Source of the DNA: Pseudomonas fluorescens
GTDB taxonomy: Bacteria > Pseudomonadota > Gammaproteobacteria > Pseudomonadales > Pseudomonadaceae
Reading direction: 5' to 3'
DNA length: 64,000 bases
NCBI RefSeq assembly: GCF_001307275.1
Contig: NZ_CP012831.1
Location: 4,332,501-4,396,500 of the forward strand
Part shown: positions 52,737 through 61,026 of the stretch, piece by piece
Layout of the letters: each line of letters starts with the position of its first letter
Numbering within the stretch: position 1 is the stretch's first letter
Program-made: the position numbers and the translations under genes
The notes under the pieces: generated by a model
Seen by the model: the letters and a program-made list of their open reading frames with translations, nothing else
Told to the model about the DNA's origin: nothing
The model's database searches: none

Positions 52737-52774
52737 GCCTTCGAACCATTAATTTGCTGGAGCCATTGTCATGA
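52733..52774 (+). other. 13-codon frame, possible scar of mtnB
   Basis: ATG at 52733 overlaps the MFS stop (ATGA) and its own TGA overlaps the mtnD ATG at 52771 (ATGA again). It reads MSLRTINLLEPLS. In P. aeruginosa mtnB lies between the MFS gene and mtnD (from memory), so this frame may be what remains after an in-frame deletion. It contains the GGAG used by mtnD. Confidence 0.35.
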
Positions 52775-53316
52775 GCAGCCTGTCCGTTTATCACGTCTCG
52801 AGCCCTGACATTCCGAACAAGGTGTTGACCCATTTCGAGGACATTGCCGCGACCCTGGCGGAACAAGGTGTTCGCTTCGATCGCTGGGAAGCGGCGGCGA
52901 ACATTCAGCCGGGGGCCCGTGAGGAGGACATCATCGCGGCTTACCAGGCTCAGATCGATGCGTTGATGACTGAGCGCGGTTACGTTGCGGTCGATGTGGT
53001 CAGCGTGAGCAGCGATCACACCGAACAGGTCGAGCCGCAGGCCGAGTGGCTTGATGAATATCGCCATGGCCAGGACGAGGTACGATTTTTCGTCAGCGGT
53101 CGGGGGTTGTTTAACCTGCACCTTGGCGATTATGTCTATGCGGTGCTGTGTGAAAGGAACGATTTGATAACGGTGCCTGCCGGTACGCCGCATTGGTTTG
53201 ACAAGGGGGAGCGGCCGCATTTTGTTTCGATCCGTTTGTCTGGTGATTCCCAGGGGGTGGCTGCTGAGTTCACCGGCGATGATATCGCTCGCCGGTTTCC
53301 TCGCCTGGAAGACTGA
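52771..53316 (+). CDS. mtnD: Acireductone dioxygenase homologue, metal site degraded
   Basis: 181 residues, normal MtnD length and N-terminus. In active enzymes the metal motif is HxHxxxE with a later His. Here it reads EYRHGQDEVRFF, so the first metal histidine (His96 in the Klebsiella enzyme) is tyrosine (codon TAT) and the usual Glu-Asp is Gln-Asp. The later PAGTPHWFD keeps its His. The conserved EGW region is also altered (DSQGVAAEF). mtnB and mtnC are missing nearby. Probably an inactive or decaying remnant; a changed function is the alternative. GGAG lies 8 bases upstream. Confidence 0.85.
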   Translation: MSSLSVYHVSSPDIPNKVLTHFEDIAATLAEQGVRFDRWEAAANIQPGAREEDIIAAYQAQIDALMTERGYVAVDVVSVSSDHTEQVEPQAEWLDEYRHGQDEVRFFVSGRGLFNLHLGDYVYAVLCERNDLITVPAGTPHWFDKGERPHFVSIRLSGDSQGVAAEFTGDDIARRFPRLED

Positions 53317-53358
53317 CCTGCGTTCAAAAGTGAGCGGCCGGTACCGTCGAACGGAGAT

Positions 53359-53392
53359 GCCCGCCCATCGCCCGGAACACGGCGGGCTTTTT
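53359..53392 (+). terminator. Terminator of mtnD
   Basis: GCCCGCC, 15-base loop, GGCGGGC, followed by five T residues. First of two hairpins in the gap. Confidence 0.8.
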
Positions 53393-53400
53393 CAAGACGC

Positions 53401-53441
53401 AAAAAAACGGCGCTTCCCATTTCTGAAAGAAGCGCCGTTTT
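53401..53441. terminator. Bidirectional terminator
   Basis: AACGGCGCTTC pairs with GAAGCGCCGTT across a 12-base loop; T residues follow on the plus strand and A residues precede, so it can end both mtnD and the convergent DUF3509 gene. Confidence 0.85.
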
Positions 53442-53474
53442 CCCAGTCAACAGCGACGCGAGTTTCCGGCAGAC

Positions 53475-53753
53475 TCAAGCGCTATGGTAAGTCGGCAGCG
53501 CAAACCGATGCTGACTCTGCAGCAGCGTGATCTGGGGCAACTCGCTGGCTTGTTCGGCCAAGTCGCGACGGATCGCGCTGATCGCCCAGGACAACTGATC
53601 CCCCGCGTGCAATTGAGCGTAGGAAATCGTGCGTTTGAACAGCTTGCCGTCGCTATTGCGCAAGGTCAGCAGAATGCCGCCATCCGGGCGGGGCTGGGTG
53701 GTCACTTCGTAGTTGGAAAACAGGGATGCAAACTTTTCTTGAATCATGTTCAT
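53475..53753 (-). CDS. DUF3509 protein
   Basis: 92 residues, Pseudomonas DUF3509 family with NYEVTTQPRPDGGILLTL and FKRTISYAQLHAGDQLSW. Start MNMIQEKFASLF (53753): GGAG is 9 bases upstream, while the ATG five codons earlier includes that site. Small cytoplasmic protein of unknown function. Confidence 0.85.
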   Translation of the reverse strand: MNMIQEKFASLFSNYEVTTQPRPDGGILLTLRNSDGKLFKRTISYAQLHAGDQLSWAISAIRRDLAEQASELPQITLLQSQHRFALPTYHSA

Positions 53754-53874
53754 AGTTGACTGCTCCATGGTGTGGCAAACCGTGGAGGGGTGGTTGCACT
53801 GTCTGTGCCAGCATTTAGCATTTAAAAAAGTACTTTAAAAACAACGTGTTATGTTTTTTCTCTATTTTCGCTTT

Positions 53875-53912
53875 CGTGCATCTTGCATGAACGGCCATCG
53901 TGCATCCTGCAT
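53875..53912. repeat. Tandem CGTGCATCnTGCAT sites
   Basis: CGTGCATCTTGCAT at 53875-53888 and CGTGCATCCTGCAT at 53899-53912, 24 bases apart, in the 356-base gap between divergent DUF3509 and acyl-CoA synthetase genes. AAAGTACTTT, a perfect palindrome, is at 53827. Possible regulator sites. Confidence 0.45.
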
Positions 53913-54109
53913 TTTGCGTGGTCGGGCAACGATATTTGGAACCAAATCGTTTTCCGGCGCTCACGCTTCGCCTCCCTCGGGCAGCAGATACAAAACATTG
54001 CAAAAACCGCATGTACAGCGCTGCGACCGCCGGCGTACTTTCGAGCCAAAATCACCGCCAGCCCGATAACAAGAACCGAGACCCACGAGGTCGAACGGGG
54101 AAGATCACC

Positions 54110-55936
54110 ATGAGTCGTACACCCAGCGACGCCATTACCTGGGGCATGATGCTGCGCAAGCTGCCAGCCATCGCCAGAGCCGTTCCCCGGATCGTCAAGG
54201 GCAGGAAGCTGGCCAATGTCCTGGACCCGACCCAACCTTGTGGCCTGGGCTGGTGTTTCGAACAGGCCACCCGACGCAATCCCCAGGGCCCGGCGCTGCT
54301 GTGTGGCGATACGGTGTTGAGTTATGCACAGGTCAACGGGCAGGCCAATCGCATCGCCCATTACCTGTTGGCCCAAGGCATCGGCAAGGGCGACTGTGTG
54401 GCGATATTCGTCGAGAACCGGCCGCAGTTGCTGATCAGCGTGCTGGCGATGGCCAAGGTCGGCGCGGTCAGTGCCATGCTCAACACCTCGCAAACCGGCG
54501 ATGCGCTGGTGCACAGCCTGGCCCTGGTCAACCCGATCGCGGTGCTGGTCGGGGATGAGCGGGTCGCGGCGTTCAACGATGTGCGAGCGCGCACCGCACT
54601 GCCGAGCGACAGGACCTGGTGGCTGGCGGATCAGGATGGCGTCGATGTGCCGTCTGGTTTCGTCGACCTGATGGCCGGTTGCGAGGCTTACCCGGACGAT
54701 AACCCGGCGTGCAGCCGGGAGGTTTTCTGCAACGATCCGTGTTTTTACCTCTACACCTCGGGCACCACCGGGCTGCCCAAGGCCGGGGTGTTTCGCCATG
54801 GTCGCTGGATGCGCACCTCCACCAGCTTCGGCCTGATCGCCCTGGACATGCAGCCCGACGATGTCGTCTATTGCACCTTGCCGCTGTACCACGCCACCGG
54901 CCTGTGCGTGTGTTGGGGGGCGGCGATTTGTGGCGCGTCAGGGTTTGCGATTCGACGCAAGTTCAGCGCCAGCCAGTTCTGGAGCGACGTACGCCGTTAC
55001 CGGGCGACCACACTGGGGTATGTCGGTGAGTTGTGCCGCTACCTGGTCGACCAACCCGTCGTTGCCGATGACCGCCACCACGGTGCGAAGAAAATGATCG
55101 GCAACGGCCTGCGGCCCGGGGCCTGGTCGGCCTTCAAGACGCGTTTCGGCATCGATCACATCTGCGAGCTGTATGCGGCCAGCGACGGCAATATCGGTTT
55201 CACCAACATCCTGAATTTCGACAACACCGTCGGGTTCTCCCTGATGGGCTGGGAATTGGTGCAGTACGACCATGCCAGCGGCCTGCCGTTGCGCAACCTG
55301 CAAGGTCGCATGCAAAAAGTGCCCAAGGGCCAACCGGGCCTGCTGTTGGCGCGGATCGACGAGAAGGCGCCACTGGACGGCTACACCGAGCAAGCCTTGA
55401 CCGAAAGAACCATCTGCCGGGATGTCTTCGTGCCCGGCGACCGTTATTTCAACACCGGAGACCTGCTGCGCAACATCGGCTTCGGGCATGGGCAGTTCGT
55501 CGATCGCCTCGGCGACACCTATCGCTGGAAAGGCGAAAACGTCTCCACCACGGAAGTCGAAAACGTCTTGCTGCAACACCCGCAGGTGGCTGAGGCGGTG
55601 GCTTATGGCGTGGAGATCAATGGCACCAATGGCCGTGCCGGCATGGCGGCGATCACCCCGGCCGAATCCCTGGCGACCCTGGACTTCAGCGAGCTGCTGC
55701 AATTCTTGCAATGCAAGTTGCCCGCCTATGCCGTGCCGCTGTTCCTGCGCATCAAGGTGAAGATGGACACCACCGGCACCTTCAAGTACCAGAAGACGCG
55801 CCTCAAGGCTGAAGGGTTCGACCCGTGCGTCGCTGGGGATGAGCCGGTCTATGCCTGGTTGCCGGGTACCGATACGTACGTGCGGGTGGACCGGCAACTC
55901 GCGGTGCGGATCCAGGGCGGACAATTGCGTTATTGA
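54110..55936 (+). CDS. Very-long-chain acyl-CoA synthetase (FATP-type)
   Basis: 608 residues. AMP-binding motif YLYTSGTTGLPKAG, later GDRYFNTGDLL and YRWKGENVSTTEVENV, the FATP/FadD17-like arrangement. Activates long or very-long-chain, possibly branched, fatty acids with ATP and CoA. Similar to AtuH of P. aeruginosa but not inside an atu cluster. Start MSRTPSDAITWGMM at 54110. Confidence 0.9.
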   Translation: MSRTPSDAITWGMMLRKLPAIARAVPRIVKGRKLANVLDPTQPCGLGWCFEQATRRNPQGPALLCGDTVLSYAQVNGQANRIAHYLLAQGIGKGDCVAIFVENRPQLLISVLAMAKVGAVSAMLNTSQTGDALVHSLALVNPIAVLVGDERVAAFNDVRARTALPSDRTWWLADQDGVDVPSGFVDLMAGCEAYPDDNPACSREVFCNDPCFYLYTSGTTGLPKAGVFRHGRWMRTSTSFGLIALDMQPDDVVYCTLPLYHATGLCVCWGAAICGASGFAIRRKFSASQFWSDVRRYRATTLGYVGELCRYLVDQPVVADDRHHGAKKMIGNGLRPGAWSAFKTRFGIDHICELYAASDGNIGFTNILNFDNTVGFSLMGWELVQYDHASGLPLRNLQGRMQKVPKGQPGLLLARIDEKAPLDGYTEQALTERTICRDVFVPGDRYFNTGDLLRNIGFGHGQFVDRLGDTYRWKGENVSTTEVENVLLQHPQVAEAVAYGVEINGTNGRAGMAAITPAESLATLDFSELLQFLQCKLPAYAVPLFLRIKVKMDTTGTFKYQKTRLKAEGFDPCVAGDEPVYAWLPGTDTYVRVDRQLAVRIQGGQLRY

Positions 55937-56030
55937 TTCTGGCTATGGCGGGCACAGTGAAAAAAGGGATGACAGCGCCCGGGTCCCTCGGGAAACTAGC
56001 CGCTTTGCGAAGACCCGAGTGGAGTTTCCC

Positions 56031-56549
56031 ATGTCCGATACAAGCCGCCAGATGACCCCGGAAGAGGCTGCCGAGTTTGCCGAGCAGGTGTTCAACGTCG
56101 CACGCCAGGGCGACGCGGCCATGATGGCCGCGCTCCTGAGCAAGGGCCTGCCGCCCAACCTGCGCAATCACAAGGGCGACACCCTGTTGATGCTGGCCGC
56201 TTACCACGGGCATGTGGAAACGGTGAAAGTGCTGCTGGAGCACAAGGCCGATCCGGAAATCCGCAACGACAACGGCCAGAGCCCGATTGCCGGCGCGGCG
56301 TTCAAGGGCGACCTGGCAGTGGTCTCGGCGTTGGTGGACGGCGGCGCGCAAGTGGAAGGCGCGTCCTTCGATGGCCGTACCGCCTTGATGATGGCGGCGA
56401 TGTTCAACCGGGTGGAAATCGTCGACTACCTGATCGGCAAAGGCGCCGACCCGAAAGCCAAGGACGCCAACGGCGTCTCGGCCCTCGATGCCGCCAGGAC
56501 CATGGGCGCGGTAGACACCACGGCGCAGTTGGAAAAGATGTTGGGCTGA
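56031..56549 (+). CDS. Ankyrin-repeat protein
   Basis: 172 residues with about four ankyrin repeats, for example GDTLLMLAAYHGHVETVKVLLEHKADPEIRN and GRTALMMAAMFNRVEIVDYLIGKGADP. Start ATG 56031 with GGAG about 6 bases upstream. No signal peptide; probably a cytoplasmic protein-contact module. No catalase gene is nearby, so no AnkB-like role is implied. Confidence 0.9.
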   Translation: MSDTSRQMTPEEAAEFAEQVFNVARQGDAAMMAALLSKGLPPNLRNHKGDTLLMLAAYHGHVETVKVLLEHKADPEIRNDNGQSPIAGAAFKGDLAVVSALVDGGAQVEGASFDGRTALMMAAMFNRVEIVDYLIGKGADPKAKDANGVSALDAARTMGAVDTTAQLEKMLG

Positions 56550-56577
56550 AAGGTCCGAGCAGATCCCGACGGCTTTT

Positions 56578-56709
56578 GTGGCGAGGGAGCTTGCTCCCGC
56601 TGGGCTGCGCAGCAGCCCAAAATCCAGCCACCGCAACCTGTCAGGTTTACCGCTGTTTAGCGGGTTTACGACTGCTTCGCAGTCGAGCGGGAACAAGCTC
56701 CCTCGCCAC
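56578..56709. repeat. REP/BIME, GTGGCGAGGGAGC family
   Basis: TTGTGGCGAGGGAGCTTGCT and ACAAGCTCCCTCGCCAC arms enclose inner arms GGGCTGCGCAGCAGCCC and GACTGCTTCGCAGTC. Between the ankyrin gene and the next gene on the same strand. Confidence 0.85.
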
Positions 56710-56780
56710 GCCTGACTCGACCGATGTGATGCGCTATCCTGCCCGCCCTCAAGACACCCTTCGCCACAGGATTCACCCCC

Positions 56781-57311
56781 ATGAAAGCCGCCCTCATCGA
56801 ACTCATCGGTAAAATCAGCTCCGGCTGCCTCGGCGAGGCGGACATCGCGAAAATCGCTGACGAAGCGGCCCAGGCCTACGCCGATCCGACGGCTTTCCTG
56901 GCCGCCAACCCCGATATCAACTACGACGACACATTCCCGATCCCGTTGGGTGAGTGGGTGGTGGTGGGCAGCCTGCCGGACACCGTGCTGTTCCAGGCCG
57001 ACACCTACGTGGATCTGTTCGAGCAGATCGTCGCTTCGTTCGGCCCTGGCGTAGCGTTCAATCTCAAGCCCAAGCAGCTGGCGAAAACCGAAGCCCTGAC
57101 CGCGCTCAACCGCATCCAGATCCAGATGAGCAGCCTGAACAAGGAAAACGGCGGCTACGTGCTGATGAACTTCAGCCAGTTGCTCGACGATGAATTGCAA
57201 ATGGTGCTGGTGTACGGCAACGACGTGCCGCGGGTGCTGGAACTGTGTACCGAAGTCGGCATCGCCGCCGCGCCGGCCTTGGAAGCTCTCAAGGTCGCGG
57301 TCCACGTCTGA
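56781..57311 (+). CDS. Hypothetical soluble protein
   Basis: 176 residues, acidic, no signal peptide or membrane segment. MKAALIELIGKISSGCLGEADIAKI starts a helical N-terminal part; the middle has GEWVVVGSLPDTVLFQADTYVDLF. Family not recognised. ATG 56781 is preceded by a weak site. Stands alone between a REP and the PLDc_N gene. Confidence 0.75.
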   Translation: MKAALIELIGKISSGCLGEADIAKIADEAAQAYADPTAFLAANPDINYDDTFPIPLGEWVVVGSLPDTVLFQADTYVDLFEQIVASFGPGVAFNLKPKQLAKTEALTALNRIQIQMSSLNKENGGYVLMNFSQLLDDELQMVLVYGNDVPRVLELCTEVGIAAAPALEALKVAVHV

Positions 57312-57382
57312 AGCAATAAAACGGAACCCTTGCCAGGGGCCCGCTATCCTAAGGGTGCCTATCACCATTTGGGAGCGACACC

Positions 57383-57574
57383 ATGGGTTCCACCTTCAAC
57401 GGCCTGGTCGGCCTGATTATCCTGGCGCTCGATATCTGGGCGATCATCAATGTACTCAAGAGTGGCGCGGAAACCGGGATGAAAATTCTCTGGGTGCTGC
57501 TGATCCTGCTGCTGCCGGTCCTGGGCCTGATCATCTGGGCGATTGCCGGGCCGCGTGGCAACGTGCGGATTTGA
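57383..57574 (+). CDS. PLDc_N-domain small membrane protein
   Basis: 63 residues with two helices (LVGLIILALDIWAIINVL and ILWVLLILLLPVLGLIIWAI), ending AGPRGNVRI. Matches the phospholipase-D-nuclease N-terminal module found alone in small membrane proteins. GGGAG is about 7 bases upstream. Function unknown. Confidence 0.85.
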   Translation: MGSTFNGLVGLIILALDIWAIINVLKSGAETGMKILWVLLILLLPVLGLIIWAIAGPRGNVRI

Positions 57575-57584
57575 CCGCTCCATG

Positions 57585-57620
57585 AAAATGCCCGGTCGCC
57601 TCGAGCGACCGGGCATTTTT
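57585..57620. terminator. Bidirectional terminator
   Basis: ATGCCCGGTCGC pairs with GCGACCGGGCAT across a 4-base loop; T residues on the plus strand and A residues on the other side. Ends both the PLDc_N gene and the convergent MFS gene. Confidence 0.9.
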
Positions 57621-57632
57621 ATGGGTGGGGTT

Positions 57633-58835
57633 TCAGGCCGTGGCCAGGGACGGCTTGTGCGAGGCACTCAAGAAGCGCAGCAAGGCCAACAGCGGAAAGG
57701 CGCTGCCGACGATCACCACCCACAACCAGCCGCCGTGCTCGTACACCGCACTGGCAATCGATGAGCCGAAGGCGCCGCCGACGAAGATGCTGGTCATGTA
57801 CAGCGCATTCAGCCGGCTGCGACTCTTGGCGTCGAGGGCGTAGATGGTGCGCTGGCCCAGGACCATGTTCATCTGCACGCAGAAGTCCAGGACCACGCCG
57901 GTCACCGCCAGGCCGATCACGCTGTAGAGCGGTTGGATGAACGCCGGCAGGAAACTCAGGCTGGCGAACAGCATCGCCAGCAGCGAGGCGTTGCGGGTAT
58001 GGCCGGCATCCGCCAGGCGACCGGCGATGGGCGCGGCGATGGCACCGATGGCGCCGACCAGGGCGAACAGGGCGATTTCAGTCTGGGACAGGCCGTGGTT
58101 GCGTGACAGTTCCAGCGGCACGGCGGTCCAGAACAGGCTGAACGTGGCGAACATGCAGGCTTGGTAGAACGCCCGTTGGCGCAACAGCGGTTGTTGGCGC
58201 AGCAGGGTGCCGAGCGAACCCAGCAGTTGACCATAAGAGGCGCTGTGGTCGGGCTGGCGCTTGGGCACGGTCAGCGCCAGGACGATGCTGATCGCGGCCA
58301 TCAACGCGGCAGCGATGATGAACATGGCCCGCCAGCCAAAGTGATCGGCCACGACGCTGGAGACCGGCCGCGCCAGCAGGATCCCGAGCAGCAGGCCGCC
58401 CATGATCCCACCGACGACCCGCCCCCGGGATTCCTCTGGTGCCAGGTGCGCGGCCAGCGGAATCAGGACTTGCACCGACACCGAACTGAATCCCACCAGC
58501 AACGAGACCAGCAGGAACACATTCGGCTGGTCAGTGAACGCCGCCCCCAACAGGCTGGCAATCGCCACCAGCGTGGTGAGAATCATCAACCGACGGTTTT
58601 CCAGCAAGTCACCCAACGGCACCAGGAAAAACAGGCCCAGGGCATAACCGATCTGGGTCAGCGAGACGATCAGGCTGGCCATGGTGCTGCTCAGGCCGAC
58701 ATCGGGTGCGATCAGTTCGATGATGGGTTGGGCGTAGTAGATGTTGGCGACAATGGCGCCGCAGCAGAAGGCGAAGAGCAGGACCATGCCGCGGGTCAGG
58801 GTGCTGCCGGGCGAGGTGGGTGAATGAGCACTCAT
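57633..58835 (-). CDS. MFS transporter
   Basis: 400 residues, 12 membrane helices. MFS motif GDLLENRRLM after helix 2 and helix-rich symmetric halves with ESRGRVVGGIMGGLLLGILLARP. A drug or metabolite efflux type of the YnfM/Nec family; substrate not evident. Start MSAHSPTSPGS at 58835. Confidence 0.9.
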   Translation of the reverse strand: MSAHSPTSPGSTLTRGMVLLFAFCCGAIVANIYYAQPIIELIAPDVGLSSTMASLIVSLTQIGYALGLFFLVPLGDLLENRRLMILTTLVAIASLLGAAFTDQPNVFLLVSLLVGFSSVSVQVLIPLAAHLAPEESRGRVVGGIMGGLLLGILLARPVSSVVADHFGWRAMFIIAAALMAAISIVLALTVPKRQPDHSASYGQLLGSLGTLLRQQPLLRQRAFYQACMFATFSLFWTAVPLELSRNHGLSQTEIALFALVGAIGAIAAPIAGRLADAGHTRNASLLAMLFASLSFLPAFIQPLYSVIGLAVTGVVLDFCVQMNMVLGQRTIYALDAKSRSRLNALYMTSIFVGGAFGSSIASAVYEHGGWLWVVIVGSAFPLLALLRFLSASHKPSLATA

Positions 58836-58951
58836 GGCAATCTCATCGATCAATTGAAAGGATGGCGTGAGGCTAAAGACTTGCAGGGCTCAGGAACAGG
58901 CTTTGCGGCTGATATCAGACATGCCGGGGATTAATGGTAACGATCAGATCC

Positions 58952-59042
58952 TGTGGGAGCGAGCTTGCTCGCGATAGCGGCTTCATTCCAACATCATTGA
59001 TGCAGAACAGACCGTTATCGCGAGCAAGCTCGCTCCCACAGG
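58952..59042. repeat. REP/BIME pair
   Basis: TGTGGGAGCGAGCTTGCTCG and TTATCGCGAGCAAGCTCGCT arms. Confidence 0.85.
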
Positions 59043-59084
59043 TTTGGACTTGGCTGACAGCCTGGCTTTGAGGCGAGTCGAGCC

Positions 59085-60083
59085 TTACTGGCCGCTATAG
59101 ATCTGGTCGAAAATCCCGCCATCATTGAAGTGAGTCTTCTGCACCGTGCGCCAGTCGCCGAAGGTTTTTTCCACGGACAGGAAGTCCACTTTCGGGAAGC
59201 GGTCGGTGTATTTGGCCAGTACTGCCGGGTCCCGTGGGCGCAGGTAGTTGGCGGCGGCGATTTCCTGGCCTTCGGGCGACCACAGGTACTTGAGGTAGGC
59301 CTCTGCCGCTTCGCGGGAGCCTTTCTTCTCGACGACTTTGTCGACCACGCTCACCGGTGGCTCGGCTTCGGCGGAAACGCTTGGGTAGATCACTTCGAAC
59401 TGATCGCGGCCGAACTCGCGGGCGATCATTTCCGCCTCGTTTTCAAAGGTCACCAGCACGTCACCGATCTGGTTGGTCATGAAGGTGGTCGTCGCGGCGC
59501 GACCGCCAGTGTCCAGGACCGGCGCCTGCTTGAACAGTTTGCCGACGAAGGCCTTGGCCTTGTTCTCGTCACCGCCATTTTTCAGCACATAACCCCAGGC
59601 CGACAGGTAGGTGTAGCGACCGTTGCCGGAGGTTTTCGGGTTGGGCACGATCACCTGCACACCGTCCTTGAGCAGGTCGGGCCAGTCCTTCAGTGCTTTC
59701 GGGTTGCCTTTGCGCACGATGAATACCGTGGCCGAGGTGAACGGCGCGCTGTTGTTCGGCAGGCGGGTGACCCAGTTCTCGGGCACCAGTTTGCCATTGT
59801 CCGCCAGGGCGTTGATGTCGGTGGCCATGTTCATGGTGATGACATCCGCCGGCAGCCCGTCGATCACCGAGCGCGCCTGCTTGCTGGAGCCGCCGAACGA
59901 CATTTGCACGGTGATGTTTTCGTTGTGCTCGGCCTGCCAGTGCTTCTGGAAGGCTGTGTTGTAGTCCTTGTAGAAGTCGCGCATGACGTCGTAGGAAACG
60001 TTAAGCAGGGTCGGGGCGGCGTGGGCCAGGCTGCCGAAGGTCAGGCCAACGGCGAGAAGGGAGGCGCCAAAGAAGTTCTTCAC
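59085..60083 (-). CDS. cysP: Periplasmic sulfate-binding protein
   Basis: 332 residues. Signal peptide MKNFFGASLLAVGLTFGSLAHA, then sulfate/thiosulfate-binding family motifs SFGGSSKQARSVIDGLPADV and NPKTSGNGRYTYL, FENEAEM. Delivers sulfate to the CysTWA importer, which is not in the window. By position next to the K+ channel and pykF it matches CysP of P. aeruginosa (from memory); Sbp is the paralogue it could be confused with. Confidence 0.9.
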   Translation of the reverse strand: MKNFFGASLLAVGLTFGSLAHAAPTLLNVSYDVMRDFYKDYNTAFQKHWQAEHNENITVQMSFGGSSKQARSVIDGLPADVITMNMATDINALADNGKLVPENWVTRLPNNSAPFTSATVFIVRKGNPKALKDWPDLLKDGVQVIVPNPKTSGNGRYTYLSAWGYVLKNGGDENKAKAFVGKLFKQAPVLDTGGRAATTTFMTNQIGDVLVTFENEAEMIAREFGRDQFEVIYPSVSAEAEPPVSVVDKVVEKKGSREAAEAYLKYLWSPEGQEIAAANYLRPRDPAVLAKYTDRFPKVDFLSVEKTFGDWRTVQKTHFNDGGIFDQIYSGQ

Positions 60084-60181
60084 TTATACGAATTCCTTTT
60101 TATTTGAACGGGGATTCCGGGCAATTAGCCAGCACACTAGCTGCATGCCTATAGACCTTCAAGCATCAAAAAGTGCTTTGC

Positions 60182-61006
60182 TTATTCCAATTTCTTAAAC
60201 AGTGCATTGCCACAACGGGAGCAGAAAGCGGCGCCGTGTTCGTGGTTGTTTTTGCTGCACACCGGGCAATCGTGCTTGAGCTGGTCACCGCGCATGGCCG
60301 TGGCCAGTTCAGCCGTGAAAATACCCGTTGGCACGGCGATGATCGAGTAACCGGTGATCATCACCAGGGACGACACCACTTGGCCCAGGGGTGTCTTGGG
60401 CACGATGTCGCCGAAGCCTACGGTGGTCAGTGTCACGATAGCCCAATAGATACCCTTGGGGATGCTGGTGAAACCGTGCTCGGGGCCTTCGATGACGTAC
60501 ATCAGCGTGCCGAAGACGGTCACCAGGGTCGAGACGCTGACCAGGAACACGATGATTTTCTGCTTGCTCCCGCGCAGCGCCGCCATCAGGTAGTTGGCTT
60601 GCTTGAGGTAAGGGCTGAGCTTGAGCACGCGGAAAATCCGCAGCATGCGGATGATCCGAATGATCAACAGGTATTGGGCATCGCTGTAGTACAGCGCCAG
60701 GATCCCCGGCACGATCGCCAGAAGATCCACCAGGCCGTAGAAACTGAAGGCATAGCGCAGCGGCTTGGGCGAGCAGTACAGGCGCAGGCCGTATTCGACG
60801 ATGAAGATGAACGTGAAGCCCCACTCGATAGCCGCCAGCAGGGCCGCATAGTGCTTGTGCACGCTGTCGATGCTGTCGAGCATCACGATCACCAGGCTGG
60901 CGAGGATGATCAACAGCAGGGTGCTGTCGAAGCGCCGGCCGGCCACGGTGTCGGTCTGGAAAATGATCACGTAGAGGCGTTCACGCCAGTTGTCGCTGCT
61001 TTGCAT
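60182..61006 (-). CDS. Voltage-gated potassium channel
   Basis: 274 residues. Six membrane segments, an S4-like segment LIIRIIRMLRIFRVLKLSPYL with spaced arginines, the pore selectivity filter TTVGFGD, and a short C-terminal zinc-finger-like end (CPVCSKN...CSRCG). A tetrameric Kv-type channel in the inner membrane. Confidence 0.93.
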   Translation of the reverse strand: MQSSDNWRERLYVIIFQTDTVAGRRFDSTLLLIILASLVIVMLDSIDSVHKHYAALLAAIEWGFTFIFIVEYGLRLYCSPKPLRYAFSFYGLVDLLAIVPGILALYYSDAQYLLIIRIIRMLRIFRVLKLSPYLKQANYLMAALRGSKQKIIVFLVSVSTLVTVFGTLMYVIEGPEHGFTSIPKGIYWAIVTLTTVGFGDIVPKTPLGQVVSSLVMITGYSIIAVPTGIFTAELATAMRGDQLKHDCPVCSKNNHEHGAAFCSRCGNALFKKLE

Positions 61007-61026
61007 AATCTTCGCCTGAACCGGAA

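Noticed and set aside
56031..56549. AnkB of a katB-ankB operon
   Set aside because: No catalase gene is adjacent and there is no signal peptide for a periplasmic protein.
55803..57368. 521-codon minus-strand open frame across the ankyrin gene and REP
   Set aside because: It runs through a REP element and opposite two clear genes; composition is that of a shadow frame.
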